52,432 nucleotides of DNA, from the IMG/VR virus record IMGVR_UViG_3300047586_000094, positions 1-52,432 of that record. One strand, 5' to 3'. Origin of the DNA: a virus. The position numbers and the translations under genes are program-made. Shown piece after piece: positions 22,273-31,922 of the stretch (the first letter of the stretch is position 1; each line of letters opens with the position of its first letter). Below the pieces are notes generated by a model. It saw only the letters and a list, made by a program, of their open reading frames with translations, did no database searches and was not told where the DNA came from.

Positions 22273-25050
22273 ATGATACAGAAACTCAGACGACTATTAG
22301 GCTGGGAAGGTTACGAAGAAGCTCTTCGTAATTTTTCTACAATAGTGGAAGAAAGTGAATTACTCAAGTCAGAGATTGATTTGATGGCTGCTGAATATAT
22401 TGGAGCTTCTAATGATCTTAGCAAGTGGCTATTGGATGAAAAAGAACCAGAGGTGCAGACATTGATCAAATCTCAACAGAGTGGTTTAACTTCCCGGTAC
22501 TTATCTTTTTTGAGTGACAAACAAAAAAGTTATAAGAAGTATGCAGCTGACAAGAAAGCATATATTCAAAAATACCCTGAGTTTGAAAAAGCATTGGCAG
22601 ATCTTAAGAAAAGTGATTTCCTGGAACAAACCCTGGAAAGATATCGTTCTTCTGAGTTGACTCTGGATGAAGCCACGACTATAATCAAAGCAGTTACAAA
22701 GGAGAAAGTCAATTACGCTGACAATATTGTGTTCAATCAAAATGGAGAAATTCTTATTGAACAACGTGGTCCCTTGGATACCACTGGTCCAAATCTTTGG
22801 TGTCTTCCCGGTGGTCATGTCAATATGGGTGAAGCTTATGAAGCAGCTGCAATGCGGGAGTTATGGGAAGAAACTGGATATCAGGTTGATGATATTTGGC
22901 AGGTAGGAGAACATGACGATGATAAATGTCACATACAATATTATACTTCAATGGTGGATACTGATGAGCAATCTCCTATTGTTGATGCCAATGAAACCAG
23001 AAATACAGCATTTGTCCCCGTTAGTAAACTCTACGATTATCCTACTATATTTAACATGTGGGATCGGGTGTATGAGATTTTAGGATTGGATGAAAATATA
23101 GTTCGGGTTAAGAAAGCTATTGCTGAAGGAATTATAAAAGGAGCATCTAAATTAATTGGTGATGCTCAGATTGATTCTATATTTAAAGGTTGTGGTGACG
23201 TTCCGGAAGGAAAGAAGAAAAAGAAAAAGAAGTTTAAAGAAGTGATGGATAAATGGAAGTCCGGAGCTTTACACAGTGGAAGTAAAGAAGGAGAGAAGGT
23301 AACTAGTCAAGCTCAAGCTCAAGCTATTGCTATTGCTATGAGTGAAACAGGACAGAGTAATCAGAAGGGTATTGAGGATGAGTTTGAAAAAGCACAAAAT
23401 AATGAAGATTTAAAAGATCTGGATGATGCAGGTATTCTTCGCACTGCTGTTACAGCTGAATTTGATGCAATAAACCTTTATGAACAGTTAGCAAAGAACG
23501 CTAAAGATGAAAAACTTAAAAAGCTTTTTGCAGATATTGTCAAAGAAGAAAAAACTCATGTTGGGGAGTTTGAAGCACTCCTGACGGAAGTTGATAAAGA
23601 ACAATCTCATGAATTAAAGTCCGGAGAAAAAGAAGAGAAAAAGGTAGAAATTGAAAAGGCTGAATTTATCAGAACAAAATGGCCTGAAGGAACAACAGAA
23701 TTTGAGAAAGCACGGACACTTGGACATTTGATTCCAAAGAAAGTTCAAGTCAAAGATAAATCAGGAAAAGTCCATCTGGCTATTCGCTGGGTCAATCCAA
23801 ATTCAGGAGAATCAGAACATTTTGCATCCGGGATGAAAGAAAACAAAAGAATTACCGGTGCAACAATTGAAGATATTGTAGCTGGTATTGTCGATAGTGA
23901 TTTATCCAGGGCAGATAAAGTCAGGAATTTAATTGATTGTGGAGTTTATGATCCTAAACTACTTACTTTATTGACTGGGGAAACTTATCCACAAAAGGCG
24001 TTACAACAAGCAGATATAAATTTAAAGGACTTACCTGATAATTCAGAAGCGATTGTCACAGAGGTTCGGAAAGAGCAGGGAGTTACTGACACTCCAGAAG
24101 GTCGGGAAGCAAGTATGTTAATGAGAGATCCGGCAGACATAGCAGTTTTATGGGCAAAATACAAATTGAATATAAAAACCGTTCTTAAAGGCAATCATAA
24201 ACTTTGTGTTGCTTATGGAACAGGTGGTGTTGGAAAAACATGGAATTGTATGAATGTAGTTGAGAATTTTAGTCCTCCCGGAGAAGAAGGTTTTAAGTTG
24301 AGACGTTTTAATAAGGAGATACAACCAGATCATGATCAATATGATTATGTAGTTGTAAAAGGAAGGATTTCAGTCGTACAAGTATATGCTGAGATGTATC
24401 GTCATCGGGATAAGATTATTATATTTGATGATTGTGATTCATTTATGAAAGAACAGGATGTACAAGGCTTTCTTAAAGGTGGATTGGATACAGGAAAAGA
24501 TTGTGAGATATCTAATTTGACAGGAAGAGCTATATATAATATTCAAGGTGATCCTGACTCAGGACAGATTCCAGATACGTTCAAATTCAAGGGTGGTGTC
24601 ATTTGTATTACAAACTTGGAATTAGGAGATATTAAAGAAAAGGCAATTCTTACTCGTGCATTGCTTAATAACTTATCAATGATAACAGATGAAACCCTGC
24701 GAATGATTGCAGAGTTTAAAGATACAATGGAAATATATTCTGCAGATAAAGCAACCGTTGTTTTTGTCAGTCAGGAAAATAGAGATCTTGCTTTTAATAT
24801 GTTAACAGAACAAAAAGATAGTTTATCTGGTGGGGATGTCAATGGCAGGATGTATAGTAATATGGCTTTACAAGCACAAGAAGCAGATGATGACGGTATT
24901 GATCAAGCAACAAAAGTAAAAATGGTTCAATTATATATTGATAGTGTTGCTGATAAGTTTACTAAACAAATGAGAGCAGCAGCATTACAAACAAAAATGA
25001 ATCAGATATATAATCAAAAAATACAATCACAACAAGCAAAATCAAGATAA
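22273..25050 (+). CDS. polyvalent protein: Nudix + DUF6496 + ferritin-like + AAA+ ATPase
   Basis: 925 residues. In order: a helical N-terminus; a Nudix hydrolase domain (box 181-203, GHVNMGE..REL.EETGY) that would cut nucleoside diphosphate derivatives; a poly-Lys stretch and DUF6496-like motif (~317-358); a ferritin-like helical bundle (~385-440, Glu396, Glu426, His429 as possible metal ligands); a KA-linker with PKKVQVKDKSGK (480-503); and an AAA+ type ATPase with Walker A GTGGVGKT (649-656) and Walker B IIIFDDCD (715-722). Such mosaics match the 'polyvalent proteins' of phages and conjugative elements, thought to enter the host with DNA. Lys-Ala sites at 139-140, 373-374, 462-463 and 479-480 fall near domain borders. 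Confidence 0.8.
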   Translation: MIQKLRRLLGWEGYEEALRNFSTIVEESELLKSEIDLMAAEYIGASNDLSKWLLDEKEPEVQTLIKSQQSGLTSRYLSFLSDKQKSYKKYAADKKAYIQKYPEFEKALADLKKSDFLEQTLERYRSSELTLDEATTIIKAVTKEKVNYADNIVFNQNGEILIEQRGPLDTTGPNLWCLPGGHVNMGEAYEAAAMRELWEETGYQVDDIWQVGEHDDDKCHIQYYTSMVDTDEQSPIVDANETRNTAFVPVSKLYDYPTIFNMWDRVYEILGLDENIVRVKKAIAEGIIKGASKLIGDAQIDSIFKGCGDVPEGKKKKKKKFKEVMDKWKSGALHSGSKEGEKVTSQAQAQAIAIAMSETGQSNQKGIEDEFEKAQNNEDLKDLDDAGILRTAVTAEFDAINLYEQLAKNAKDEKLKKLFADIVKEEKTHVGEFEALLTEVDKEQSHELKSGEKEEKKVEIEKAEFIRTKWPEGTTEFEKARTLGHLIPKKVQVKDKSGKVHLAIRWVNPNSGESEHFASGMKENKRITGATIEDIVAGIVDSDLSRADKVRNLIDCGVYDPKLLTLLTGETYPQKALQQADINLKDLPDNSEAIVTEVRKEQGVTDTPEGREASMLMRDPADIAVLWAKYKLNIKTVLKGNHKLCVAYGTGGVGKTWNCMNVVENFSPPGEEGFKLRRFNKEIQPDHDQYDYVVVKGRISVVQVYAEMYRHRDKIIIFDDCDSFMKEQDVQGFLKGGLDTGKDCEISNLTGRAIYNIQGDPDSGQIPDTFKFKGGVICITNLELGDIKEKAILTRALLNNLSMITDETLRMIAEFKDTMEIYSADKATVVFVSQENRDLAFNMLTEQKDSLSGGDVNGRMYSNMALQAQEADDDGIDQATKVKMVQLYIDSVADKFTKQMRAAALQTKMNQIYNQKIQSQQAKSR

Positions 25051-25051
25051 T

Positions 25052-25216
25052 ATGGCAAACGCTAATAATGAGAAAGAATTAGATCTTGACGATTTTACTT
25101 TGGAGGATCTTGAGTTAATGTATCGGGTAGAATTGTATAATGACATTGATTCACCTTTTGCCGTCAGTTTAATGAATGAAATTGTCAGAAGAAAAGAAAT
25201 TTTAGAAGTAGCATAA
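25052..25216 (+). CDS. small acidic protein, 54 aa
   Basis: Starts two bases after the polyvalent gene and its TAA shares a base with the next ATG. Highly acidic N-terminal half (ELDLDDFTLEDLELM) then a helix. Conserved spacing suggests translation coupling to both giant genes. Function unknown. Confidence 0.55.
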   Translation: MANANNEKELDLDDFTLEDLELMYRVELYNDIDSPFAVSLMNEIVRRKEILEVA

Positions 25217-28200
25217 TGGCTAGAGAGTGTCCAGTTGGGACAATTCATATTTGGGGAGATGCTCGTGGGGAAGGTACTGAAATGATTAAAGCTCACGATC
25301 CTGTACAGCCATACAGCTCGGGCTGGGTGCCTCTAAGGACTACTCCCAGATTTGATCAGGTTGGAAGAGAGTGTGATGCTTATGGACGAGATATCCTCAG
25401 TCATAAGCTTCCAATTGATGGAGAAAAGTTCTTAGATCATGAAATAGATGAATTTGGAGAAAAAGAAGGAGGTGATTTTTTCAGATCTGGTGAGTTCAAA
25501 AAGTTTGAAGGTTGGCATGATTCTGGTCGGTATGCTTTTCGTAATCAGTTTTCTAAGTTGTATATGGATAATATTATGCGACTGGATGAAGAGGTTGCCA
25601 GGGCAGTATATGATGCTAATGCAGCACTTGGATTAGATCCAAAAGAAGATCACCTATCAGCAGAAGAAAAGAAAGAAGTACGAGCTGAAATACGAGCAAG
25701 GTTCAAATCGAATCCGGACACAATAGATGAAGAGAAAGTTCTGAGATTACTTGAGATTATTAAAAAAACTAAGGAACAGATTGAAATTGGATTGGATTTT
25801 AAAGATCCTCTACAAAAGAAAGCCTACGAAGATTTCCGGATTATTGTGGATGCTTTACCAGAGACATATGAGTTAATATCTGAAAAACGAAAACTCCGGC
25901 TTAAAGCCGTTGATTTGATGGAGGATATGTTTCCTGATAACTGGGGTGTTCGGGAATCATGTAAAGATTATGCTCAAAAGAAATTCGATGAGTATGTCAG
26001 AAAATATGCTGATAGAATTTCTAAAGATAGTCTGGAAGAACAGCTCAAGATGTTTGGTGTTACAATAGATATGGAACCAGATGAGTTCTATAGTAAGATT
26101 TATGCTAAGGCTGTAAATACAAATTATGATTATCTGGAGAAGTATGTTGGAAAAGAAATTCGATTTGCCGGACATGATGTTCGTTATAAAGTCATAAAAG
26201 AAAATGGTCAACTTTATTATGTGGATCAAAATGGATATAAATACCTTTTAATTGCAGCTTTAAAGAATAATGAATATCATTTATCTCCGGAGTATGATGA
26301 GTTTGGTGGAGGATTCAAGGATTTGGTTTACCTTAGATTCATGAAGCGTTATGGTAAATCAATTGAAGGGGAATGGACATTGGAACAATTACCAGCTATT
26401 CACAACCTGGAGAATTTAGCTAATGAGTTACCAGATGGACAATTTAAAACAAATGAAGAGTTATACCTCATTACCAATAAAAGTTATGCTGGTGGAGATC
26501 ATGGTGGTTATGCTTGGTATAATCGTGGTGAAAGACGTATAAATTTAAGTGCTCAATGTATTGCCAGAGCAACAGTTTGGGGAGTATTACAAAATCCATC
26601 AGAGTTTAAGTCTGTATTATTACATGAAATAGGACACTCAATAGATGCAAAAATTAATGGGACAGCTACATATGATTATAAGAAATTCGTGGTGGATTGT
26701 GGTTGGACATATCAATCAAAGGAGTTACGAGCAGGAATGTCAGCAACCGGGAATCAGAAAGATATTCTACGAACTGGATCTAATGCTTCTACAACTTTAA
26801 TAACTGACTACGCTCATAAGTCTCCCAGTGAAGCATTCGCAGAATATTATTCATTTTATAATCTGAATAAAAAACATTTTGATAAATATTTTGAAACTGG
26901 AGATACACAATATTTACAAACAGATAGTAAGATAATTGCCAAGAGTGTTTCTTCAGAACAGAAGATTAAACAGATGCTTGGTACCAGAATAATTAAACCG
27001 GGAGATGATCATGAATATGAATTAAAGCATGAGAGACCTAAAAGAGTCAATGTTCCAGAAGGACAACCACAACCTCCACCACCTCCCGTTCCAACTATAG
27101 GAGCACAACAAGTGTTGAAAACATATAATGAAGTTACTCAGGCTTTATCTGACCGTGGACAGGATCATCAAATAACATTGACCAATCCTTGGTCAATGAA
27201 ACTTAGTATAGAGGAGCAAGCAAAGTTTAATCCTAAACGTGTTAAAGAACGTAAAGGGTTTTCAATTAATTCCATGCCACCTCTTGTAGTTGTAAAAAAT
27301 GGAGCAACTCGTGTGGTTATTGATGGTGGGGTCCGGATGGAAGTAGCAAGAATGAATAAACAATTGGCTCCTTGTATTGAGATATCAAAAGAAGAATATT
27401 ATAATTGTCGGGATCGTGGAATGGATGATCGTCAAATTTCTGATTGTGTTTATACGAAGCATGCCGATGATTGGGTTCCAAAACAAATTGCACCTGCTGT
27501 CCGGGTAAGTGGTTTAATTTATAGGGATGAGTTGGTTCCATTGGATGTTATTTTAGACAATCATGATGGAATAAAAACAATGAAAGATCTTTGTGAATCA
27601 AAAACTTTACAGAAAGCAATCGAGGAGTTATTTGGTGATATAGACGATGGGTTTAATAAAGCAATACAAAGAGGCAAACTCTATCCCAAAAAAGTACAGG
27701 TCAAAGGGAAAGATGGTAAAACTCATACAGCTATTCGTTGGGTTAAAATACAAGAGGAAGAGAAACCAGTCACTCCGGAGAAAAAAGAAAAGAAAACTTT
27801 TATAAGTGATCCAAAAAAATCTGTTATTCTTAGTCAATTAAAAGGAATGCTTCAATTGAATCTTTCTGATCAACAGAAAGAATATATGGAGTGGAAGCTT
27901 AAGCATGCCAAGTTAATTTCAACATTTACACATACGGATGAGATTAGACAACAATATCCAGCAATTGATCGTTTTTTAAAACATTTCAAACCAGTAGTGA
28001 AAGAATGCTATCGAAATGCTTCCCGAATGGCTGTTGACGTTCCAGGGATTGAGTATGTGGAAGGTTCCATTTCTTTGAGGGATTTACCTATAGAAATTGA
28101 ACATGCTTGGAATAAAGTAGGAGATCAATATTTTGATATTATGTCTGATAATTGCTGGGATGAACGTTCCATGCCTACGTCTGAATATGTTTCTTTTGTG

Positions 28201-29127
28201 GAATTAAACGACGAAGCTTTGGACGAATGTATGTTGGAAGATGGAATGTATGGTGAATGTGTTAAAAAAACATTTCTCAAAGAATTAAAAGCAAAACAAA
28301 GTACATTCTCATATGAACCCAACTCAGCCCTCAAATCTAAAGCTCATCAACTTATAGAAACTAAGTTTGCTGATGAGTTAAAATGGAATTTGGATGCAAA
28401 AGAAAAAGAATATAAAGCTAAATTTCATAATGTACTTAGTGGGGATAATGCTAAGGAGTTGTCTGAAGATTACATGAAAGATCCTATGGGATTATCAGAA
28501 GCTGTTCATGAGCCTGCGTCCGGATTTGTGAAATATTTGTATAATAAAGAGTTAAGTGTCCCAGTTACGAAAGATCAAGACAATGTGGTGGTATTTACAG
28601 CAGGGGGATCAGGAGCAGGTAAGACGACTGGTATTACACAGTTTGGAGTGTTGGGAGATCTTACGAAGAAAGCAAATATCGTTTATGATACCACGATGAG
28701 TTCATTCCGAAGTGCAGATAATAAAATTCAGCAGGCAATTAAACATGACCGGGATGTTGTAATCCTTTATGTTTATAGAGGGTTGGAAGATGCATTTACA
28801 AATGGAGTTGTTCCCAGGATGAAAGCAACCGGACGGGTTATTCCTTATTATGCACACGTAATGAACCACATTGACTCTTTAGCTACTATTAAAAAATTAA
28901 CAGACAAATATAAAGATAGTGATCGGGTCTCAATTCAATTGGTGGACAACTCTAATGGGTTTGGGAATGCAAGAATAATGACACCAGAAGAATTGAACAA
29001 TATTAAGTTTGTAGAACCTGAACATTATGAAAAAGAATTATTGGCAGAGATTAATAAACAGAAACAAAATGGACAAATCACAGAAAGACAATACAAAGGA
29101 CTTCTTGGATCAAGAAGCGTCACTTGA
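25216..29127 (+). CDS. polyvalent protein: zinc peptidase + ParB-like + cysteine-peptidase-like + zeta-toxin-like
   Basis: 1303 residues, the largest gene here. In order: ~400 mostly helical residues; a zincin metallopeptidase (HEIGH 470-474, with PSEAFAE 537-543 supplying a third ligand); a Pro-rich linker; a ParB-like domain (~676-717, INSMPPLVVV, IDGGVRMEVAR); a KA-linker with LYPKKVQVKGKDGK (814-833); a cysteine-peptidase-like domain (Cys931 in ECYRNA, His963 in EHAWN); and a P-loop zeta-toxin-like kinase (GGSGAGKTT 1130-1138). It follows the polyvalent layout known from phages and conjugative elements. All are expected to act in the newly infected cell. Activity of each domain is inferred, not shown. 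Confidence 0.8.
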   Translation: MARECPVGTIHIWGDARGEGTEMIKAHDPVQPYSSGWVPLRTTPRFDQVGRECDAYGRDILSHKLPIDGEKFLDHEIDEFGEKEGGDFFRSGEFKKFEGWHDSGRYAFRNQFSKLYMDNIMRLDEEVARAVYDANAALGLDPKEDHLSAEEKKEVRAEIRARFKSNPDTIDEEKVLRLLEIIKKTKEQIEIGLDFKDPLQKKAYEDFRIIVDALPETYELISEKRKLRLKAVDLMEDMFPDNWGVRESCKDYAQKKFDEYVRKYADRISKDSLEEQLKMFGVTIDMEPDEFYSKIYAKAVNTNYDYLEKYVGKEIRFAGHDVRYKVIKENGQLYYVDQNGYKYLLIAALKNNEYHLSPEYDEFGGGFKDLVYLRFMKRYGKSIEGEWTLEQLPAIHNLENLANELPDGQFKTNEELYLITNKSYAGGDHGGYAWYNRGERRINLSAQCIARATVWGVLQNPSEFKSVLLHEIGHSIDAKINGTATYDYKKFVVDCGWTYQSKELRAGMSATGNQKDILRTGSNASTTLITDYAHKSPSEAFAEYYSFYNLNKKHFDKYFETGDTQYLQTDSKIIAKSVSSEQKIKQMLGTRIIKPGDDHEYELKHERPKRVNVPEGQPQPPPPPVPTIGAQQVLKTYNEVTQALSDRGQDHQITLTNPWSMKLSIEEQAKFNPKRVKERKGFSINSMPPLVVVKNGATRVVIDGGVRMEVARMNKQLAPCIEISKEEYYNCRDRGMDDRQISDCVYTKHADDWVPKQIAPAVRVSGLIYRDELVPLDVILDNHDGIKTMKDLCESKTLQKAIEELFGDIDDGFNKAIQRGKLYPKKVQVKGKDGKTHTAIRWVKIQEEEKPVTPEKKEKKTFISDPKKSVILSQLKGMLQLNLSDQQKEYMEWKLKHAKLISTFTHTDEIRQQYPAIDRFLKHFKPVVKECYRNASRMAVDVPGIEYVEGSISLRDLPIEIEHAWNKVGDQYFDIMSDNCWDERSMPTSEYVSFVELNDEALDECMLEDGMYGECVKKTFLKELKAKQSTFSYEPNSALKSKAHQLIETKFADELKWNLDAKEKEYKAKFHNVLSGDNAKELSEDYMKDPMGLSEAVHEPASGFVKYLYNKELSVPVTKDQDNVVVFTAGGSGAGKTTGITQFGVLGDLTKKANIVYDTTMSSFRSADNKIQQAIKHDRDVVILYVYRGLEDAFTNGVVPRMKATGRVIPYYAHVMNHIDSLATIKKLTDKYKDSDRVSIQLVDNSNGFGNARIMTPEELNNIKFVEPEHYEKELLAEINKQKQNGQITERQYKGLLGSRSVT

Positions 29128-29254
29128 TGACGTATCGGTTGAAGGTTTAAAAAGTATGCCAACTGAAAAGAAGGGGCTTTTGTATCTCAGTTCTTTTATG
29201 AAAAATTTGAATGGACATACTCAGGCAAAGAGTAAAAAAGAAAAAGGTGAGTGA
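29069..29254 (+). CDS. small protein overlapping the polyvalent gene, 61 aa
   Basis: Starts inside the 3' end of the giant gene; the longer frame from 29027 looks like read-through. Charged, ends GHTQAKSKKEKGE. The overlap and coupled position make it plausible but weak. Confidence 0.4.
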   Translation: MDKSQKDNTKDFLDQEASLDDVSVEGLKSMPTEKKGLLYLSSFMKNLNGHTQAKSKKEKGE

Positions 29255-29981
29255 AGTTCAAGATATATTGCACGATTCTAGTATTTTGATTGACGATAGA
29301 ATTGAAAAAGCCCTTACTATATTAGATGATATAGAAAGATATCGATGCAAAGATGGGAAGTTTCGTGTAATTTATATATCATATGATGAAGTGAATGGTA
29401 TGAAATATGTTGGACAACATACTACTGAGAATCTAAATGATGGGTATTTAGGATCTGGATTAGTCATTCAGAGAATTCTCAAGAAATATGGTAAAGAACG
29501 ATTTGATTGTGGAATTCTTGAATATTGTAAAAATAGGAATGAGCTTAACAGGAAAGAAAAATATTGGATCAAATATTTTAAATTAAAAAATCAAAGTTAT
29601 AATATTGGAAATGGTGGAACTGGTGGTGATAATATTACGGATAATCCTAATTATGATCAGATTATAGCAAAAATGTGTATTGCTAGTAGTGGTCGATTTT
29701 TAGGAAATCATCATTCAGAAGCAACAAAACATTTGCAAAGTCTAGCTAAAATAAATAAGTCACTTTCTAAAGAACATAAAAATAATATAAGTAAAAGTTT
29801 GGAAGGACGTGTTGTTACTGAAAACACACGTGAGTTGATTAAAAAAGCACTTAAAAGCAGATCATTTATTACTTGTTTTTATTGTGGATGGACAAGTCAA
29901 GATGCTAGTTATATGAAAAGACGTCATTTTGATAATTGTATTCATAAATTTGAGTTTGTTAGAACAAGATTTAATAATTAA
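29247..29981 (+). CDS. GIY-YIG homing endonuclease, one zinc-finger module
   Basis: GIY-YIG core with YISYDEVNGMKYVGQHTTEN, LNDGYLGSG and a YNIGNGG motif; a C-terminal zinc module CFYCG..MKRRHFDNC. Free-standing homing endonucleases cut intact copies of their site and spread by repair. Start taken at GTG 29247, overlapping the previous stop; ATG 29211 is an alternative. Residues 1-40 before the core (SEVQDILHDSSILIDD..) look like a remnant of another gene fused to the endonuclease, as they include a RIEKA-LTILDD site like the phage's own proteins. Confidence 0.8.
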   Translation: MSEVQDILHDSSILIDDRIEKALTILDDIERYRCKDGKFRVIYISYDEVNGMKYVGQHTTENLNDGYLGSGLVIQRILKKYGKERFDCGILEYCKNRNELNRKEKYWIKYFKLKNQSYNIGNGGTGGDNITDNPNYDQIIAKMCIASSGRFLGNHHSEATKHLQSLAKINKSLSKEHKNNISKSLEGRVVTENTRELIKKALKSRSFITCFYCGWTSQDASYMKRRHFDNCIHKFEFVRTRFNN

Positions 29982-29985
29982 ACCA

Positions 29986-31053
29986 ATGATAAAAGATAAT
30001 TTTACTTTTTTTGTACCTGTAGAATTAGAAAAAGCAACAACCAATCCTAATGATTCTAATAGATATAAGAATATGATTCTTCGTGGAGTTGCAAGCACAT
30101 CTGATGTAGATGCCGATAATGAAGTATTAGAACCTAGTGGGTTTGATCTTTCAATACTTAGAACTAAAGGAACCATCAATTATGAGCATTTGGCAAAACA
30201 AAGTGCTTTAAATATTATTGGTGAACCTATTGAAGCAGAGATAAGAGACAATAAATTTATATTGAAAGCAAAATTGTGGGAAAAATCAATTAAGGCACGT
30301 GATCTTTGGGATACTTTACATATCATGCGTGATAGTGGCAGTACAAGAAAATTAGGTTGGTCTATCGAAGGAAAACCTATTGCAAGAGATCCACGGAATC
30401 CAAGTAGAATCCTTAAAGCACTCATAACCAATGTAGCCGTCACATTTGCACCGAAGAATGGTCAGACTTATGCTGACATTTGTAAAGGACAGTTAGCACC
30501 AAAAGAATTAGATTATGATATTCCAACTGATGTTGATTATCTTTTCAAGGGGATGTATGGTAATCACGAATATACATTAAATAAAGATTTTACTATAACT
30601 AAAGCAATGTGTGCAGGATCCACTACCGGACAAGCATTAATAGGACAGGATACGTCCGGAGCTGCTTTGAAAAAAGAACATCTGGATGAAGATCTTAAAA
30701 TCCTGACAATTCCTATTTCAACCATAAAATGGTCAGCTGACAATTGGGAAAGTTTTCAGGAAGATACTAAGAAGGCTTTACAAAAAGCTTTGCATGATCA
30801 ATTGGAGAAAGGTGGTGAAGGAAGTCGTGGAGGTAGAGTTATAGGTCAAACAAAATCAGGTAAGAATATCTATGCAAAACACTATAATCCACAACAATTA
30901 GAAGGGTGGGACAAAGAAGATCATGCAGATGCTAGTAAAAGACATCAGGAAGAAAGTGAAAGATATAAAAAGATGGGATCTGCTGGATATGATTCTTACC
31001 AACATCATGCTAGAATGGCAATATATCATAAAGAAAAATCCGAACAGAAATAA
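29986..31053 (+). CDS. prohead maturation protease with capsid-like segment
   Basis: Start taken at ATG 29986; upstream sequence to 29929 is in the endonuclease gene. The protease domain (~residues 10-165) fits the HK97-type serine protease fold: INYEHLA with the likely catalytic His, LGEP-like IIGEPIEA, and LGWSIEG with the likely Ser. It would cut scaffold and capsid during head maturation. At 206-241 it has KAMCAGSTTGQALIGQ and further residues, 75% identical to capsid residues 33-68. The C-terminus carries a Gly-rich RGGRVIGQTKSGKNIYAK module also seen in phage injected proteins. Confidence 0.75.
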   Translation: MIKDNFTFFVPVELEKATTNPNDSNRYKNMILRGVASTSDVDADNEVLEPSGFDLSILRTKGTINYEHLAKQSALNIIGEPIEAEIRDNKFILKAKLWEKSIKARDLWDTLHIMRDSGSTRKLGWSIEGKPIARDPRNPSRILKALITNVAVTFAPKNGQTYADICKGQLAPKELDYDIPTDVDYLFKGMYGNHEYTLNKDFTITKAMCAGSTTGQALIGQDTSGAALKKEHLDEDLKILTIPISTIKWSADNWESFQEDTKKALQKALHDQLEKGGEGSRGGRVIGQTKSGKNIYAKHYNPQQLEGWDKEDHADASKRHQEESERYKKMGSAGYDSYQHHARMAIYHKEKSEQK

Positions 31054-31148
31054 TTTCTGAAAAAATCATTTCAAAAAGATTATTTCAAATCCGTTTCCAT
31101 TTAAATTTACAGTTTAATATCTGATTATAAATATTTAACTGAAATACA

Positions 31149-31889
31149 ATGGATGGAAAATTAGCACTTGATACCATAAAATCTTTCAAGACAATCATGC
31201 CGAAGGAAGATTATGATGAGTTCCTGAAGAGTGAAGACTCCGCAGAACTCAGGGCATTTCCTGAAGTCACAGAATTTTTGAAAGGTGAGATGCCAGAACA
31301 GTTCAAAAAGAAGGATGACGAAGGTGGAGAAGGTAAGAAAGAAGACGAAGACGAGAAAGGCAAGAAAAAAGAAAAAGAAGAAGGTAAAAAGAAAGAGGAA
31401 GAGGGAGAAGGAAAAAAGAAAGAGGAAGAAGAAGAAAAAGCTGTCACTCCTGAGTTGATTAAAGGTCTGAAAGATACAATGGATGAAAAGTTTGCAGCCG
31501 TTACCAGTCTTTTAAAAGACAATCTTGGCATTGAAAGCAAAATGACTGAACTTCAAAAGTCAGTTGATGCCGTTACAACCCTTGTTGAAAAGATTGCCGG
31601 AATGCCTTTGGGCACTAAAGCTATCAGGTCAGGTGTTGCAGCAAACTTCTTTGAAAAAGCCTTTTCTGGTGATCAGGAAGATGATAAGGGAAAGAGACTC
31701 CTTTCTGTTACAATGAATAAAGAAGTTGTTTTAAAATCCTTGGAAGATGGTTTGAATAAAGCCGTTGATCCTGAACTGAAAAAATCTTATGAAAACTCAA
31801 TCGTGAGATATAATGGTGGTGGTGGAACGATTGATCAGGCTGTGGCAATCGATTTATTCGAAAACCATAACGTTCGTTTAACTCAATAA
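31149..31889 (+). CDS. scaffold-like protein with Lys/Glu-rich middle
   Basis: 246 residues between protease and capsid, the usual place for scaffold. Residues ~54-97 are a long low-complexity run of Lys, Glu and Gly (KKKEKEEGKKKEEEGEG), flanked by helices. Lys-Ala sites (EEEKA, LGTKA, FFEKA, GLNKA) fit cleavage by the same protease so the scaffold can be removed. Confidence 0.6.
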   Translation: MDGKLALDTIKSFKTIMPKEDYDEFLKSEDSAELRAFPEVTEFLKGEMPEQFKKKDDEGGEGKKEDEDEKGKKKEKEEGKKKEEEGEGKKKEEEEEKAVTPELIKGLKDTMDEKFAAVTSLLKDNLGIESKMTELQKSVDAVTTLVEKIAGMPLGTKAIRSGVAANFFEKAFSGDQEDDKGKRLLSVTMNKEVVLKSLEDGLNKAVDPELKKSYENSIVRYNGGGGTIDQAVAIDLFENHNVRLTQ

Positions 31890-31922
31890 ATTCGTGAAAA
31901 AACAATATAACTTATTTTTAAA

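Noticed and set aside
29929-29985. Upstream start for the prohead protease
   Set aside because: The extension lies within the endonuclease gene and reads unlike the family; ATG 29986 follows the endonuclease stop.
31211-31540. Minus-strand Ser/Phe-rich frame opposite the scaffold-like gene
   Set aside because: It is only the complement of the Lys/Glu-rich codons of the scaffold-like gene.
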